Part shown: positions 18,818 through 26,966 of the stretch, piece by piece
Layout: the number at the start of each line of letters is the position of its first letter
Position numbering within the stretch: the first letter of the stretch is position 1
Source: Cellulomonas sp. KH9
GTDB taxonomy: Bacteria; Actinomycetota; Actinomycetes; Actinomycetales; Cellulomonadaceae
Assembly: GCF_900114185.1 (NCBI RefSeq)
Contig: NZ_FOSE01000002.1
Span: 63,909-127,908 of the forward strand
DNA: 64,000 nucleotides
Direction of reading: 5' to 3'
The notes under the pieces: generated by a model
The model's database searches: none
What the model was told of the DNA's origin: nothing
The model's input: the letters and a program-made list of their open reading frames with translations, nothing else
Program-made: the position numbers and the translations under genes

Positions 18818-19345
18818 TCAGTCGATGAACCGGTTGCGGATCGCGATCGCCACCAGCTCGGCACGGTCACCGGTGCCGAGCTTGCGCGAGATCCGGGCCA
18901 GGTGGCTCTTGACCGTGAGGGCGGACAGGCCGAGCTCCTCGCCGATGAGGCGGTTGGTGCGGCCCTCGGCCACGCGGGACAGGACGCTCAGCTCCCGGGC
19001 GCTGAGCTCGGCGGTCGGGACGGGCGGCGCCGGTGCCGGGCGGGCGGGCGTGCCGGCGGCGTCGGTGGTGCTGGCCACCCCGCCGCGGAGGCCACCGGCC
19101 AGCAGCGTGCGCAGCTCCACACGACCCGCGCGCCGCGCGAGGACGACGACGCGGTGCGCCCCCCGCCGGCGCAGGGCGCGGACCAGCGTCTCGCCCTCAC
19201 CCTCGGCGATCTGGGTGACCACCACGCACATCGGATGACGTGCGGGGGTCGCGGACGGCACGCGCCGCGACGTGGGCACGGTCGAGACGCCCGGGCGGCG
19301 GGCCGAGATGTCGCGGACGTCGCGTCGCAGAGGCTCGATGGTCAC
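18818..19345 (-). CDS. Small LuxR-type transcriptional regulator
   Basis: 175-residue protein with a clear C-terminal LuxR/GerE helix-turn-helix (LSARELSVLSRVAEGRTNRL, then IGEELGLSALTVKSHLARIS). The N-terminal 100 residues resemble a shrunken receiver-like domain (MCVVVTQIAEGEGE, HRVVVLARRAG) but lack an obvious phosphoacceptor aspartate, followed by a Pro/Ala-rich linker. It therefore looks like an atypical or orphan response regulator. GTG at 19345 chosen, 55 bp after the DUF3000 stop; a later start at Met in HPMCVVV is also possible. No sensor kinase is nearby. Confidence 0.75.
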   Translation of the reverse strand: MTIEPLRRDVRDISARRPGVSTVPTSRRVPSATPARHPMCVVVTQIAEGEGETLVRALRRRGAHRVVVLARRAGRVELRTLLAGGLRGGVASTTDAAGTPARPAPAPPVPTAELSARELSVLSRVAEGRTNRLIGEELGLSALTVKSHLARISRKLGTGDRAELVAIAIRNRFID

Positions 19346-19400
19346 GCCCCGTGCATCGGCAGGCCCCGCCGACGACTTGAGCCGGTGCGCGGGTGGCCCG

Positions 19401-19982
19401 TCAGCGGCGCGGCAGCGGGACGACGCCCTCCGGGAGCGGGGGCAGGCCGGCCGCCGTGCACAGCAGGGTGGCCCAGGCCGCCAGGTGAGGGGCCAGGTTC
19501 TCGTCCCAGGCGGTCCACGAGGCGCGGATCTCGAGCTCGGTCTGCTCCTCGCGCCGGTCCAGCGCACCGAAGCTCTGGGACAGCACCCGCGTCACCGTGC
19601 CGCCGGCGGCGTGCGGGGTGACACCGGTGGACTCCAGGGCGTCGTGGAACCACGACCACGCGACCTCGGCGAGCATCGGGTCCGCGCCCACCTCGGCCTC
19701 GAGGCTCGCCCGCACCAGCGTGACGAGTCGGAACGAGCCCTCCCACGCCTCCTGGCCCTCGGGGTCGTAGAGCACGACGAACCGCCCGGACGCGAGGTCC
19801 TCCGCGGCGACCGACCGTCGCGCCGTGCGGACCTCCGCGGTCAGTGCGGCCGTGTACGGCGCGATGCGGGCAGGTCCGGGAACCTCGTCCAGCACCACCT
19901 CGGGGCGCACGGGCACCCCGCGCAACGAGCGCAGGGCGCGGACGAACTCGGCGGGGACGTCCTCGGGTCCGGCAGGGGTCAC
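19401..19982 (-). CDS. DUF3000 domain-containing protein
   Basis: 193-residue conserved actinobacterial protein of unknown function. Recognisable DUF3000 features are FVRALRSLRGVPVRPEVVLD near the start, GRFVVLYDPEGQEAWEG and the ending ELEIRASWT followed by APHLAAWATLLCTAAGLPP. No membrane segment or signal peptide. The GTG at 19982 has a TACTCT hexamer (reverse complement of 19989-19994) six bases upstream, indicating a leaderless transcript. Conserved pairing with rnd suggests a role linked to RNA metabolism or growth, but this is only context. Confidence 0.88.
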   Translation of the reverse strand: MTPAGPEDVPAEFVRALRSLRGVPVRPEVVLDEVPGPARIAPYTAALTAEVRTARRSVAAEDLASGRFVVLYDPEGQEAWEGSFRLVTLVRASLEAEVGADPMLAEVAWSWFHDALESTGVTPHAAGGTVTRVLSQSFGALDRREEQTELEIRASWTAWDENLAPHLAAWATLLCTAAGLPPLPEGVVPLPRR

Positions 19983-20159
19983 GCGGCGAGAGTACGGGCG
20001 GACCGCTCGTCTCGGTCCCCGGCACGCCGAGGGCGCCGGGCCTCGCGCGCACTAGGCTCGACGACGCATCCGCACGCGCCGCGCGCGCCGGTGCCGGTCG
20101 CCGCACAGGCCCGGCACCTCCCGGCGGCCCGTGCTCATCCGGCATAAGGAGCGCTAGTG

Positions 20160-21614
20160 ATGTCTGTCCCGTCGTCGGTCGTCGGCACCGCGCAGATCGG
20201 CGTGACCGGGTTGGCCGTCATGGGCCGCAACCTGGCGCGGAACTTCGCGCGTCACGGGTACACGGTCGCCGTCCACAACCGCACGTACGCGCGCACGCAG
20301 TCGCTCGTGACCGAGCACGGGGACGAGGGCACGTTCGTGCCGTCGGAGTCGATGGCGGACTTCGTCGCCTCGCTCGCCCGGCCCCGCAAGGTCGTCGTCA
20401 TGGTGCAGGCGGGTCCCGCGACCGACGCGGTGATCGACGAGCTCGTCCCGCTGCTGGAGGCCGGTGACATCGTCGTCGACGCCGGCAACGCGCACTTCCC
20501 CGACACGGTCCGCCGCGAGCAGGCCCTGCGCGCGCACGGCCTGCACTTCGTCGGGACGGGCGTGTCCGGCGGCGAGGAGGGCGCGCTCAACGGCCCGTCG
20601 ATCATGCCGGGCGGCACCGTCGAGTCGTACGCGTCGCTGGGCCCGATCCTCGAGGCCATCTCGGCCAAGGTCGACGGCGTGCCCTGCTGCACGCACGTCG
20701 GGCCGGACGGTGCCGGGCACTTCGTCAAGATGGTGCACAACGGCATCGAGTACGCGGACATGCAGCTCATCGCCGAGGCGTACGACCTGCTGCGCCAGGG
20801 GCTGGGTGCCTCGGCACCCGAGATCGGCGAGGTCTTCGCCGCGTGGAACACCGGCGACCTCGAGTCGTACCTCATCGAGGTGACCGCCGAGGTCCTCGCG
20901 CACACCGACGCGGCCACCGGTCGCCCGTTCGTCGACGTGGTCGCCGACGCCGCCGAGCAGAAGGGCACGGGTCGCTGGACCGTGCAGAACGCGCTCGACC
21001 TCGGCGTGCCGATCACGGGCATCGCGGAGGCGACGTTCGCGCGCGCCCTGTCCGGGTCCGCCCCGCAGCGCGCGGCCGCGCGCGGCGTGCTGCCGGCCGA
21101 CACGCTCGCCTGGAACGTCCCCGAGCCCGGTGCGTTCATCGAGGACGTGCGCCTGGCCCTGTACGCCTCGAAGCTGGTGGCGTACTCGCAGGGCTTCGAC
21201 CAGATCGCGGCCGCGTCCGCCCAGTACGGGTGGGACATCGACCGGGCCGCGATGGCGCGCATCTGGCGGGGCGGCTGCATCATCCGGGCCAAGTTCCTCG
21301 ACCGCATCACGCAGGCGTACGAGCGCAACCCGGAGCTGCCGCTGCTCATCGCCGACCCGTACTTCACCGCGGCCGTCTCCAACGGTGTCGCGGCGTGGCG
21401 GCGGGTCGTGTCGGCGGCCGCGGCCCACGGCGTCCCGACGCCCGCGTTCTCGTCCTCCCTCGCGTACTACGACGGCGTGCGGGCCGAGCGGCTGCCGGCC
21501 AACCTCATCCAGGCCCAGCGCGACTTCTTCGGTGCCCACACCTACCGGCGCACGGACCGCGACGGCGTGTTCCACACCGACTGGTCCGGCGACCGCACCG
21601 AGCAGACCTGGTGA
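20160..21614 (+). CDS. gnd: 6-phosphogluconate dehydrogenase, NADP-dependent decarboxylating
   Basis: Pentose-phosphate enzyme oxidising 6-phosphogluconate to ribulose-5-phosphate and CO2; 484 residues, the long (homodimeric) class. The Rossmann motif is IGVTGLAVMGRNLARNFARH. Catalytic segments are GTGVSGGEEGALNGPSIMPG and HFVKMVHNGIEYADMQLIAE. Start is ATG at 20160 (AAGGAG at 20146-20151 gives an 8-base spacer); a GTG codon directly before it is less well spaced. A TAGGCT hexamer near 20052 is a candidate -10. The stop overlaps the next gene by 4 bp, making gnd the first gene of a three-gene operon with a D-amino-acid ligase and racemase. Confidence 0.96.
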   Translation: MSVPSSVVGTAQIGVTGLAVMGRNLARNFARHGYTVAVHNRTYARTQSLVTEHGDEGTFVPSESMADFVASLARPRKVVVMVQAGPATDAVIDELVPLLEAGDIVVDAGNAHFPDTVRREQALRAHGLHFVGTGVSGGEEGALNGPSIMPGGTVESYASLGPILEAISAKVDGVPCCTHVGPDGAGHFVKMVHNGIEYADMQLIAEAYDLLRQGLGASAPEIGEVFAAWNTGDLESYLIEVTAEVLAHTDAATGRPFVDVVADAAEQKGTGRWTVQNALDLGVPITGIAEATFARALSGSAPQRAAARGVLPADTLAWNVPEPGAFIEDVRLALYASKLVAYSQGFDQIAAASAQYGWDIDRAAMARIWRGGCIIRAKFLDRITQAYERNPELPLLIADPYFTAAVSNGVAAWRRVVSAAAAHGVPTPAFSSSLAYYDGVRAERLPANLIQAQRDFFGAHTYRRTDRDGVFHTDWSGDRTEQTW

Positions 21615-22867
21615 GCCGGCGCACGGGCGCCCAGGTGCCGGCGCCGCGGCTGCAGCCCGTCGTCCTCGGCGGCGACGTCGGGGCGTACTCGCTCGCCCGC
21701 ACGTTCCACGAGGCGTACGGCGTGCGCTCGGTCGTGGTGTCGTCCGTCTCGACGGGCCTGGTGCGCCACTCGCGCATCCTCGAGAACGTCGTCGAGCCGG
21801 GCATCGACGACGGCCCGACCGTCGTGCGCCGGCTGCGCGCGATCGCCGAGCAGCACCCGGGGACCGACCGGGTGCTGCTGGGCAGTGCGGACTGGCTGGT
21901 GCGCACGATCGTGGAGAACCGGGCGCAGCTCGAGGACCTGTACACGATCCCGTACGTGGACGTCGCGACGCTCGACCGCGTGACGGACAAGGTGCTGTTC
22001 GGTGAGCTGTGTGCCGAGCTCGGGATCGACCACCCCGCCACGGTCGTGCACGACGTGCAGGCCGGGGGGACGCCGGACACCTCCGGGCTGCGGTTCCCCG
22101 TCATCGCGAAGGCGGCCGACACCGCGGCCTACCACCTGGTGGAGTTCCCCGGGAAGAAGAAGGTCTTCACGGTCGACACGCCCGCCGAGCTCGCCGACCT
22201 GCTGGCCCGGGTGCAGGCCTCCGGGTACCAGGGCCGGTTCGTCGTGCAGGACCTCATCCCCGGGGACGACTCGGGCATGCGCATCCTCACGTGCTACAGC
22301 GACGCGTCCGGCAGGGTCCGGTTCTCGGCGTTCGGGCACGTGCTGCTCGAGGAGCACACGCCCGGTGCGCTGGGCAACCCCGCGGGGATCATCACGGGCC
22401 ACGACGCGCAGATCGTCGCGCAGGCGGTCCGGCTGCTCGAGCACCTGGGGTGGACGGGGTACGCCAACTTCGACCTCAAGTACGACCCGCGGGACGGTCG
22501 CACCGTCTTCTTCGAGCTCAACCCGCGGCTGGGGCGGTCGAACTTCTACATCACGGCCGGTGGTCGCAACACGGCCGAGCTCTACGTGCGGGAGCACGTG
22601 CAGGGGCTCGACCCGCTGCCCGACGGGGCCGCGGACCACCTCACGGAGCCGCACCTGTACACGGTGCTGCCGCGCTGGCTGCTGCGCCGCTACGTCGCCG
22701 ACCCCGCGCTGCGGGCCCGCACCCGGGCGCTCGGTCGCGCCGGGCGCGTGACCAACCCGCTGTGGTACCGCGCGGAGACCGACCCGCGGCGGCTGGCCTA
22801 CCTGGCGGTCGCGCAGGCCAACCAGGTGCGCAAGTACCGCCGCCACTACCCGAAGGGTGACGCGTGA
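21611..22867 (+). CDS. ATP-grasp carboxylate-amine ligase, probable D-aspartate/D-glutamate cross-bridge ligase
   Basis: ATP-grasp ligase of 418 residues. A pre-ATP-grasp domain (VVLGGDVGAYSLARTFHEAY) is followed by the ATP-binding fold with FPVIAKAADTAAY (nucleotide lysine) and the metal site VFFELNPRLGRSNFYIT. Size and layout match Asl(fm), the Enterococcus faecium D-aspartate ligase that adds D-Asp to the peptidoglycan stem lysine; that gene also sits beside a racemase. Here the racemase gene overlaps by 4 bp. Cellulomonas cell walls carry D-Asp or D-Glu bridges on ornithine, so I infer activation of D-Asp or D-Glu for attachment to UDP-MurNAc-peptide. GTG at 21611 overlaps the gnd stop. 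Family firm; substrate inferred. Confidence 0.78.
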   Translation: MSRRTGAQVPAPRLQPVVLGGDVGAYSLARTFHEAYGVRSVVVSSVSTGLVRHSRILENVVEPGIDDGPTVVRRLRAIAEQHPGTDRVLLGSADWLVRTIVENRAQLEDLYTIPYVDVATLDRVTDKVLFGELCAELGIDHPATVVHDVQAGGTPDTSGLRFPVIAKAADTAAYHLVEFPGKKKVFTVDTPAELADLLARVQASGYQGRFVVQDLIPGDDSGMRILTCYSDASGRVRFSAFGHVLLEEHTPGALGNPAGIITGHDAQIVAQAVRLLEHLGWTGYANFDLKYDPRDGRTVFFELNPRLGRSNFYITAGGRNTAELYVREHVQGLDPLPDGAADHLTEPHLYTVLPRWLLRRYVADPALRARTRALGRAGRVTNPLWYRAETDPRRLAYLAVAQANQVRKYRRHYPKGDA

Positions 22868-23616
22868 GCGACGCCGGAACGGTGACCCCACGCGGTGACG
22901 GCACGACGCCGCACCGCGTGGAGGTCGGCGTCATCGGCGGGGTGGGACCCGCCGCGACGGTCTGCTTCCTGGACCTCGTGGTGCGCCGCACGGCCGCCGA
23001 GCGCGACCAGGACCACGTCGACCTGGTGGTCCTGCAGCACGCCGGCATCCCCGACCGCACCGCGTACATCCTGGGGCGCTCGACCGAGGACCCCGGGCCG
23101 GTCATGGCCGCCGACGCCCGCCGCCTGGAGCGGCTGGGCGTCGGCTTCGTCGTGGTGCCGTGCAACACCGCGCACCACTTCACGGACGAGGTCGCCGCCG
23201 CGGTCGGGGTGCCCGTGCTGAGCATCGTCGACGAGACGGCCGACGAGGTGGCCGCGCGCCCGGGTGTCACGCGCGTCGGCGTGCTGGCCACCAGCGGGAC
23301 GCTCGCGGCGCAGGTGTACCAGCGGGCGTTCGAGGACCGCGGGCTGCCCGTGGTGGTCCCGGACGACGCCGACCAGGACGCCGTCATGCGGATCATCTAC
23401 GACCAGGTGAAGGCCGGCCGCCCGGCCGACGTCGGTGCCCTGCACGCGGTCGCGGACCGGCTGCGCCGGCGCGGGGCCGACGTCGTGGTGCTCGGCTGCA
23501 CCGAGCTCTCCGTCGTGGCGGCCGAGCACGACCTGCTCGCCGACGGCGGGTTCGTCGACTCGCTGGACGTCCTCGCACGGCGGACCGTCGAGCGCGCCGG
23601 GTACCCGCTGCGCTGA
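22864..23616 (+). CDS. Aspartate/glutamate racemase family protein
   Basis: Cofactor-independent racemase, 250 residues. The two catalytic cysteines are Cys100 in VVPCNTAHHFTDEV and Cys212 in VVLGCTELSVV, and GVIGGVGPAATVCF is the N-terminal family signature of the aspartate-racemase branch (rather than MurI). The GTG start overlaps the stop of the ATP-grasp ligase. It would supply D-Asp (or D-Glu) to that ligase for peptidoglycan cross-bridges; this pairing is the main functional evidence. Substrate choice between Asp and Glu cannot be settled from sequence. Confidence 0.88.
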   Translation: MSDAGTVTPRGDGTTPHRVEVGVIGGVGPAATVCFLDLVVRRTAAERDQDHVDLVVLQHAGIPDRTAYILGRSTEDPGPVMAADARRLERLGVGFVVVPCNTAHHFTDEVAAAVGVPVLSIVDETADEVAARPGVTRVGVLATSGTLAAQVYQRAFEDRGLPVVVPDDADQDAVMRIIYDQVKAGRPADVGALHAVADRLRRRGADVVVLGCTELSVVAAEHDLLADGGFVDSLDVLARRTVERAGYPLR

Positions 23617-23667
23617 CGGCCGCCGCCCGGGGACGGCGCGACGACGCGGGCCGGCGCGCCGGTCGGC

Positions 23668-24153
23668 TCAGCCCAGCTCGCTGGTCCCCGAGTACAGGTG
23701 CAGGACCGGCACGTGCAGCTCCTCGCGCGCCCGCGAGGCCCAGTCGGTGTGGAACGTGTCCTCCACCATGTGCGGGTAGGTCACCACGACGACCTCGCGG
23801 ACGCCGCCGCCGGCGACCGCGCTGCGCAGGGCAGGCAGGGGGTCGTCGCCGGTGATCTCGCCCGTCGCCTCGCGACCGGCGGCGGCGAACGCCGCGACGC
23901 TGCCCGCGACCTGCTCGGCGGCGGTCTGACGGGCACGCGTGCGGTTCGGCTCGTGGCCCGTCGCCCGGTCCCACGCCTCGCGCAGCTCGCCGAGGCTCAG
24001 CGCGTCGATGATCCAGGGGATCAGGGGGCGGTCGGTGTCGGCGGGCACGAGCACGCGGTAGGCGGGCGATTCGTCGGGGTGCAGGCCCACGATGTGTCGG
24101 ACGTCGGACTCGGCCAGGGTGTCCTCGGTGAGGACGAGGATGGTGTCGGTCAC
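23668..24153 (-). CDS. Conserved actinobacterial protein of unknown function (UspA/HUP-like outline)
   Basis: 161 residues, soluble. The alternating pattern TDTILVLTEDTLAESDV at the start and REVVVVTYPHMVEDTFHTDW near the end, with VPVLHLYSGTSELG as the C-terminus, suggests an alpha/beta nucleotide-binding-like fold similar in outline to universal stress proteins, but no ATP-binding signature is present. GTG at 24153 overlaps the stop of the upstream RibD-like gene by 4 bp. A TAGGCT hexamer seven bases before the GTG also allows independent leaderless expression. I do not recognise a defined function. Confidence 0.75.
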   Translation of the reverse strand: MTDTILVLTEDTLAESDVRHIVGLHPDESPAYRVLVPADTDRPLIPWIIDALSLGELREAWDRATGHEPNRTRARQTAAEQVAGSVAAFAAAGREATGEITGDDPLPALRSAVAGGGVREVVVVTYPHMVEDTFHTDWASRAREELHVPVLHLYSGTSELG

Positions 24154-24938
24154 GACCCCGAGCCTACGGGTGCACGCAGGTCCCAGCAGGTCAGGACCGT
24201 GCCGTCGGTCGCGTGCAGGAGGTGGCGCACGCGGGCTGCGCGCGGCGGGTCGAGCGGCCGGGTGCCCGTCGCGGCCCGGGGTGCGTCGCCCGCCACGAGC
24301 AGCGGGCTCGTCGTCAGGCACAGCTCGTCGACCAGGTCCGCGGCCAGCAGGTCCGCGAGCAGGCGTGGGCCGCCCTCCGCCAGGACGTGGCGCAGCCCAC
24401 GGGCCGCCAGGGCGTCGACCGCCGCGCGCAGGTCGGGGGAGCCGGGGTCGTGGGGGGCGGGGACGACGACCGTCCGGTCCGCACCCACCGCGGCCCGTGC
24501 CCGGTCGGCGCCCTGCGCCCCGGTGACCACCAGGGCACCGTCCGCCACGTCCGCGGGGACGTCGCCGCGACGCGTCACCACGGCGGGCACGATGCCCGGC
24601 GCGAGGCCCAGCGACGCACGGACCGCACGCAGCCCGGCGGCCACGGGGAGCTCGCGGTACCCCTCGGCCCGCACGGTCCCGGCACCCACGAGCACGACGT
24701 CCGCCAGGGCACGCAGCACCGCGAACACGCGACGGTCGGCCGGGGTGCCGAGCGACCCGGACCGGCCCTCGGCGCCCACGGCGGCACCGTCCACGCTCGT
24801 GACCATCGTGGCCCGCACGTGCGGACGGGTGCGGTCGCGCCGCAGCAGCGCGACGAGGTCCGCCTCGTCGGCGGGGGACGCGAGCCGACGGGCCGCGTCC
24901 CGGGGCAGGAGCAGGTCGAGGTCGACGGTGGGCGTCAC
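24150..24938 (-). CDS. Pyrimidine reductase family protein (RibD C-terminal domain)
   Basis: 262-residue stand-alone RibD reductase-like domain, dihydrofolate-reductase fold. RPHVRATMVTSVDGAAVG, LVGAGTVRAEGY (cofactor-binding turn), GLRHVLAEGGPRLLADLL and DELCLTTSPLLVAG match the family. Such proteins reduce a pyrimidine-type intermediate of riboflavin or deazaflavin metabolism, but stand-alone copies away from rib genes are of uncertain substrate. A TAGCCT hexamer lies exactly six bases before the GTG at 24938 (leaderless). Coupled to the following small gene by a 4-bp overlap. Confidence 0.85.
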   Translation of the reverse strand: MTPTVDLDLLLPRDAARRLASPADEADLVALLRRDRTRPHVRATMVTSVDGAAVGAEGRSGSLGTPADRRVFAVLRALADVVLVGAGTVRAEGYRELPVAAGLRAVRASLGLAPGIVPAVVTRRGDVPADVADGALVVTGAQGADRARAAVGADRTVVVPAPHDPGSPDLRAAVDALAARGLRHVLAEGGPRLLADLLAADLVDELCLTTSPLLVAGDAPRAATGTRPLDPPRAARVRHLLHATDGTVLTCWDLRAPVGSGS

Positions 24939-25044
24939 GTCCCCAGGCTAGGGCGCGCCCGGACCGGGTGCGCCGGCGGGTCCGGCGTGGCACCGTCGAG
25001 GACGGAGCACGTGCCGCCCGACCGGCGCCGACGGGGGAGCAGCG

Positions 25045-25764
25045 ATGCCAGGAGACGGCGCGACGGCACGGCGGGAGGCGGTCAGCGCCGCCCTGCTCCT
25101 GCTCACCGCCGCGAGCGGCGCGCTCGACGCGGTCACCTACCTCGCCCTCGACCACGCGTTCGCCGCGAACATGACCGGCAACGTGCTCTTCCTCGGGTTC
25201 GCGCTCGCGGGCACCGGCGACGTGCCGCTGGCCGGCACGGTGGTCGCGCTCGGCGCGTTCCTCGTCGGCGCGGTGGTGGGGGGACGCGCGGTGCCCCACA
25301 CGTCGTCCTCGGTCGTGCCCCGGGCGACCGTCGTCACGATCGCGGCACTGACGGCCGCCACGGTCCTCGTGGGCGGGGCCTGGCTCGCGGTGCCCCGCCT
25401 CGGGGAGACGACGGTGCTGGTCACGACCGGGCTGCTGGCCGGTCTGTCGGGGGTGCAGGCGGCCGCCGTGAAGCCGTTGGGCAACGCCGAGATCACGACG
25501 GTCGTGGTGACCGGCACCCTGGTGAACCTGGGCCGGGACAGTCGCGTCGCGGGTGCGCCGCGCGGCCCGCGGCACGTCCAGCGGGACCGTGCGCTGGCGG
25601 TGGTGGCGCTGGTGGCGGGTGCGGCGCTCGGTGCGGTGCTGGTCCGCGAGCTGACGGCGCCGGTCGCGCTCGCCGGCTCCGTGCTCCTGCGGGTCGCCGC
25701 GGTCGTCGTGCTGGCCCGCGCGGCGCGCGTCGAGCGGGACGACGCACCGGCGCCTCACCCCTGA
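25045..25764 (+). CDS. DUF1275 (YoaK-family) membrane protein
   Basis: 239-residue membrane protein with about six hydrophobic segments and the DUF1275 signatures ASGALDAVTYLALDHAFAAN, MTGNVLFLGFALAG and GVQAAAVKPLGNAEITTVVV. Members may be small-molecule transporters, but function is not established. ATG preceded by GGGGGAG. The 3' end overlaps the convergent siroheme methyltransferase gene by 10 bp. Confidence 0.88.
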   Translation: MPGDGATARREAVSAALLLLTAASGALDAVTYLALDHAFAANMTGNVLFLGFALAGTGDVPLAGTVVALGAFLVGAVVGGRAVPHTSSSVVPRATVVTIAALTAATVLVGGAWLAVPRLGETTVLVTTGLLAGLSGVQAAAVKPLGNAEITTVVVTGTLVNLGRDSRVAGAPRGPRHVQRDRALAVVALVAGAALGAVLVRELTAPVALAGSVLLRVAAVVVLARAARVERDDAPAPHP

Positions 25765-26966
25765 GCGGCCACGCCCCCCAGCGTGGTGGCGAGCTCGGCG
25801 ACGGCCCCCACCACCACGACGGCCGGGTTGCGCACACCCACCGCCTGCGCGCGCCCGGCGATGTCCCCGACCGTGCCGAGCGTCGTGCGCTGGCTCGGCA
25901 GCGTGCCGTCCTCGACCACGGCGACGGGTGTGCCCGCGTCCAGCCCGTGCGACGCCAGCCGGGCCATGTGCTCGCCCAGGCGCCCGACCCCCATGAGCAG
26001 CACCAGGGTGCCCCGCAGGCGGGCGAGCGTCTCCCAGTCCGTCTCCGCGTCGTGCGCCGAGACGATCGTCACCTGACGTGCCACGTCCCGGTGCGTCACC
26101 GGGACGCCGGCAGCCCCGGGCACCGCGATCGCGCTGGTGACCCCGGGCACGACCGTCACGTCGACACCGGCCGCCCGGCACGCGGCCAGCTCCTCGCCGC
26201 CGCGGCCGAGCACGAACGGGTCCCCGCCCTTGAGGCGCACCACGTGCTGCCCGGCGCGGGCCCGGTCCACCAGCAGCCGGTTGATCTCGGTCTGCGTCAG
26301 CGTGTGCGCGTGCGGTGCCTTGCCGGCCTCGACCACCTCGACGTCCGGCTCGAGCTCGTCGAGCAGCGCGCGCGGCGCCAGCCGGTCGACGACGACGACG
26401 TCGGCCTCGGCCAGCGCACGCCGGCCGCGCGTGGTGATCAGACCGGGGTCACCCGGCCCGCCGCCGACCAGCGTGACGTGCCCGCGGCCCGCGCGGCGCC
26501 GGCGCAGCGGCAGGCCGCCCGTGTCGAGCTGCACCTGCACGGCCGCGCGCAGGGCCACGGCCCGTCGGGGGTCGCCGCCCGCGCTCACCGCGACGGTCAC
26601 GTCGCCCGCGCGGGCGACCGCCGGTGTCCACGCGGACGACGCCGCGGCGTCGTCCGCCCGGACGCACCAGGTCCGGGACAGCTCGGCGTCCGCGGCCACG
26701 GCGTCGTCCGTCCGACGCTCCCCGGTCGCCGTGTGCACGAGCCAGGCGCCGTCGAGGTCCCCGGGCGCGTACTCGCGCGCCGACCAGGTGAGGGCACCGG
26801 CGGCGGCGAGGTCGGCGAGGTCCTCGCACAGCGCGGGCGCGACGACGTGCACGTCGGCCCCGTCCGCCAGGAGCCCCCGGGTGCGGCGCGCCGCGACGGG
26901 GCCGCCGCCCACCACGACGACCCGCCGACCGGCGAGGTCGAGCAGCAGCGGGTGCCGCGGGCTCAT
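25755..26966 (-). CDS. cobA: Uroporphyrinogen-III C-methyltransferase with N-terminal SirC-like dehydrogenase
   Basis: Siroheme pathway enzyme, 403 residues. Residues 10-150 form an NAD-binding precorrin-2 dehydrogenase-like domain (RRVVVVGGGPVAARRTRGLL). Residues 162-403 are the SAM-dependent uroporphyrinogen-III methyltransferase (VTLVGGGPGDPGLITTRGRR, VRLKGGDPFVLGRGGEE). The N-terminal part is shorter than in CysG and may lack its chelatase segment, so iron insertion could need a separate CbiX/SirB-type protein; none lies in this operon. Siroheme is required by the sulfite reductase of the same operon. The ATG overlaps the cysN stop by 4 bp. Last gene of the sulfate operon. Confidence 0.93.
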   Translation of the reverse strand: MSPRHPLLLDLAGRRVVVVGGGPVAARRTRGLLADGADVHVVAPALCEDLADLAAAGALTWSAREYAPGDLDGAWLVHTATGERRTDDAVAADAELSRTWCVRADDAAASSAWTPAVARAGDVTVAVSAGGDPRRAVALRAAVQVQLDTGGLPLRRRRAGRGHVTLVGGGPGDPGLITTRGRRALAEADVVVVDRLAPRALLDELEPDVEVVEAGKAPHAHTLTQTEINRLLVDRARAGQHVVRLKGGDPFVLGRGGEELAACRAAGVDVTVVPGVTSAIAVPGAAGVPVTHRDVARQVTIVSAHDAETDWETLARLRGTLVLLMGVGRLGEHMARLASHGLDAGTPVAVVEDGTLPSQRTTLGTVGDIAGRAQAVGVRNPAVVVVGAVAELATTLGGVAAQG

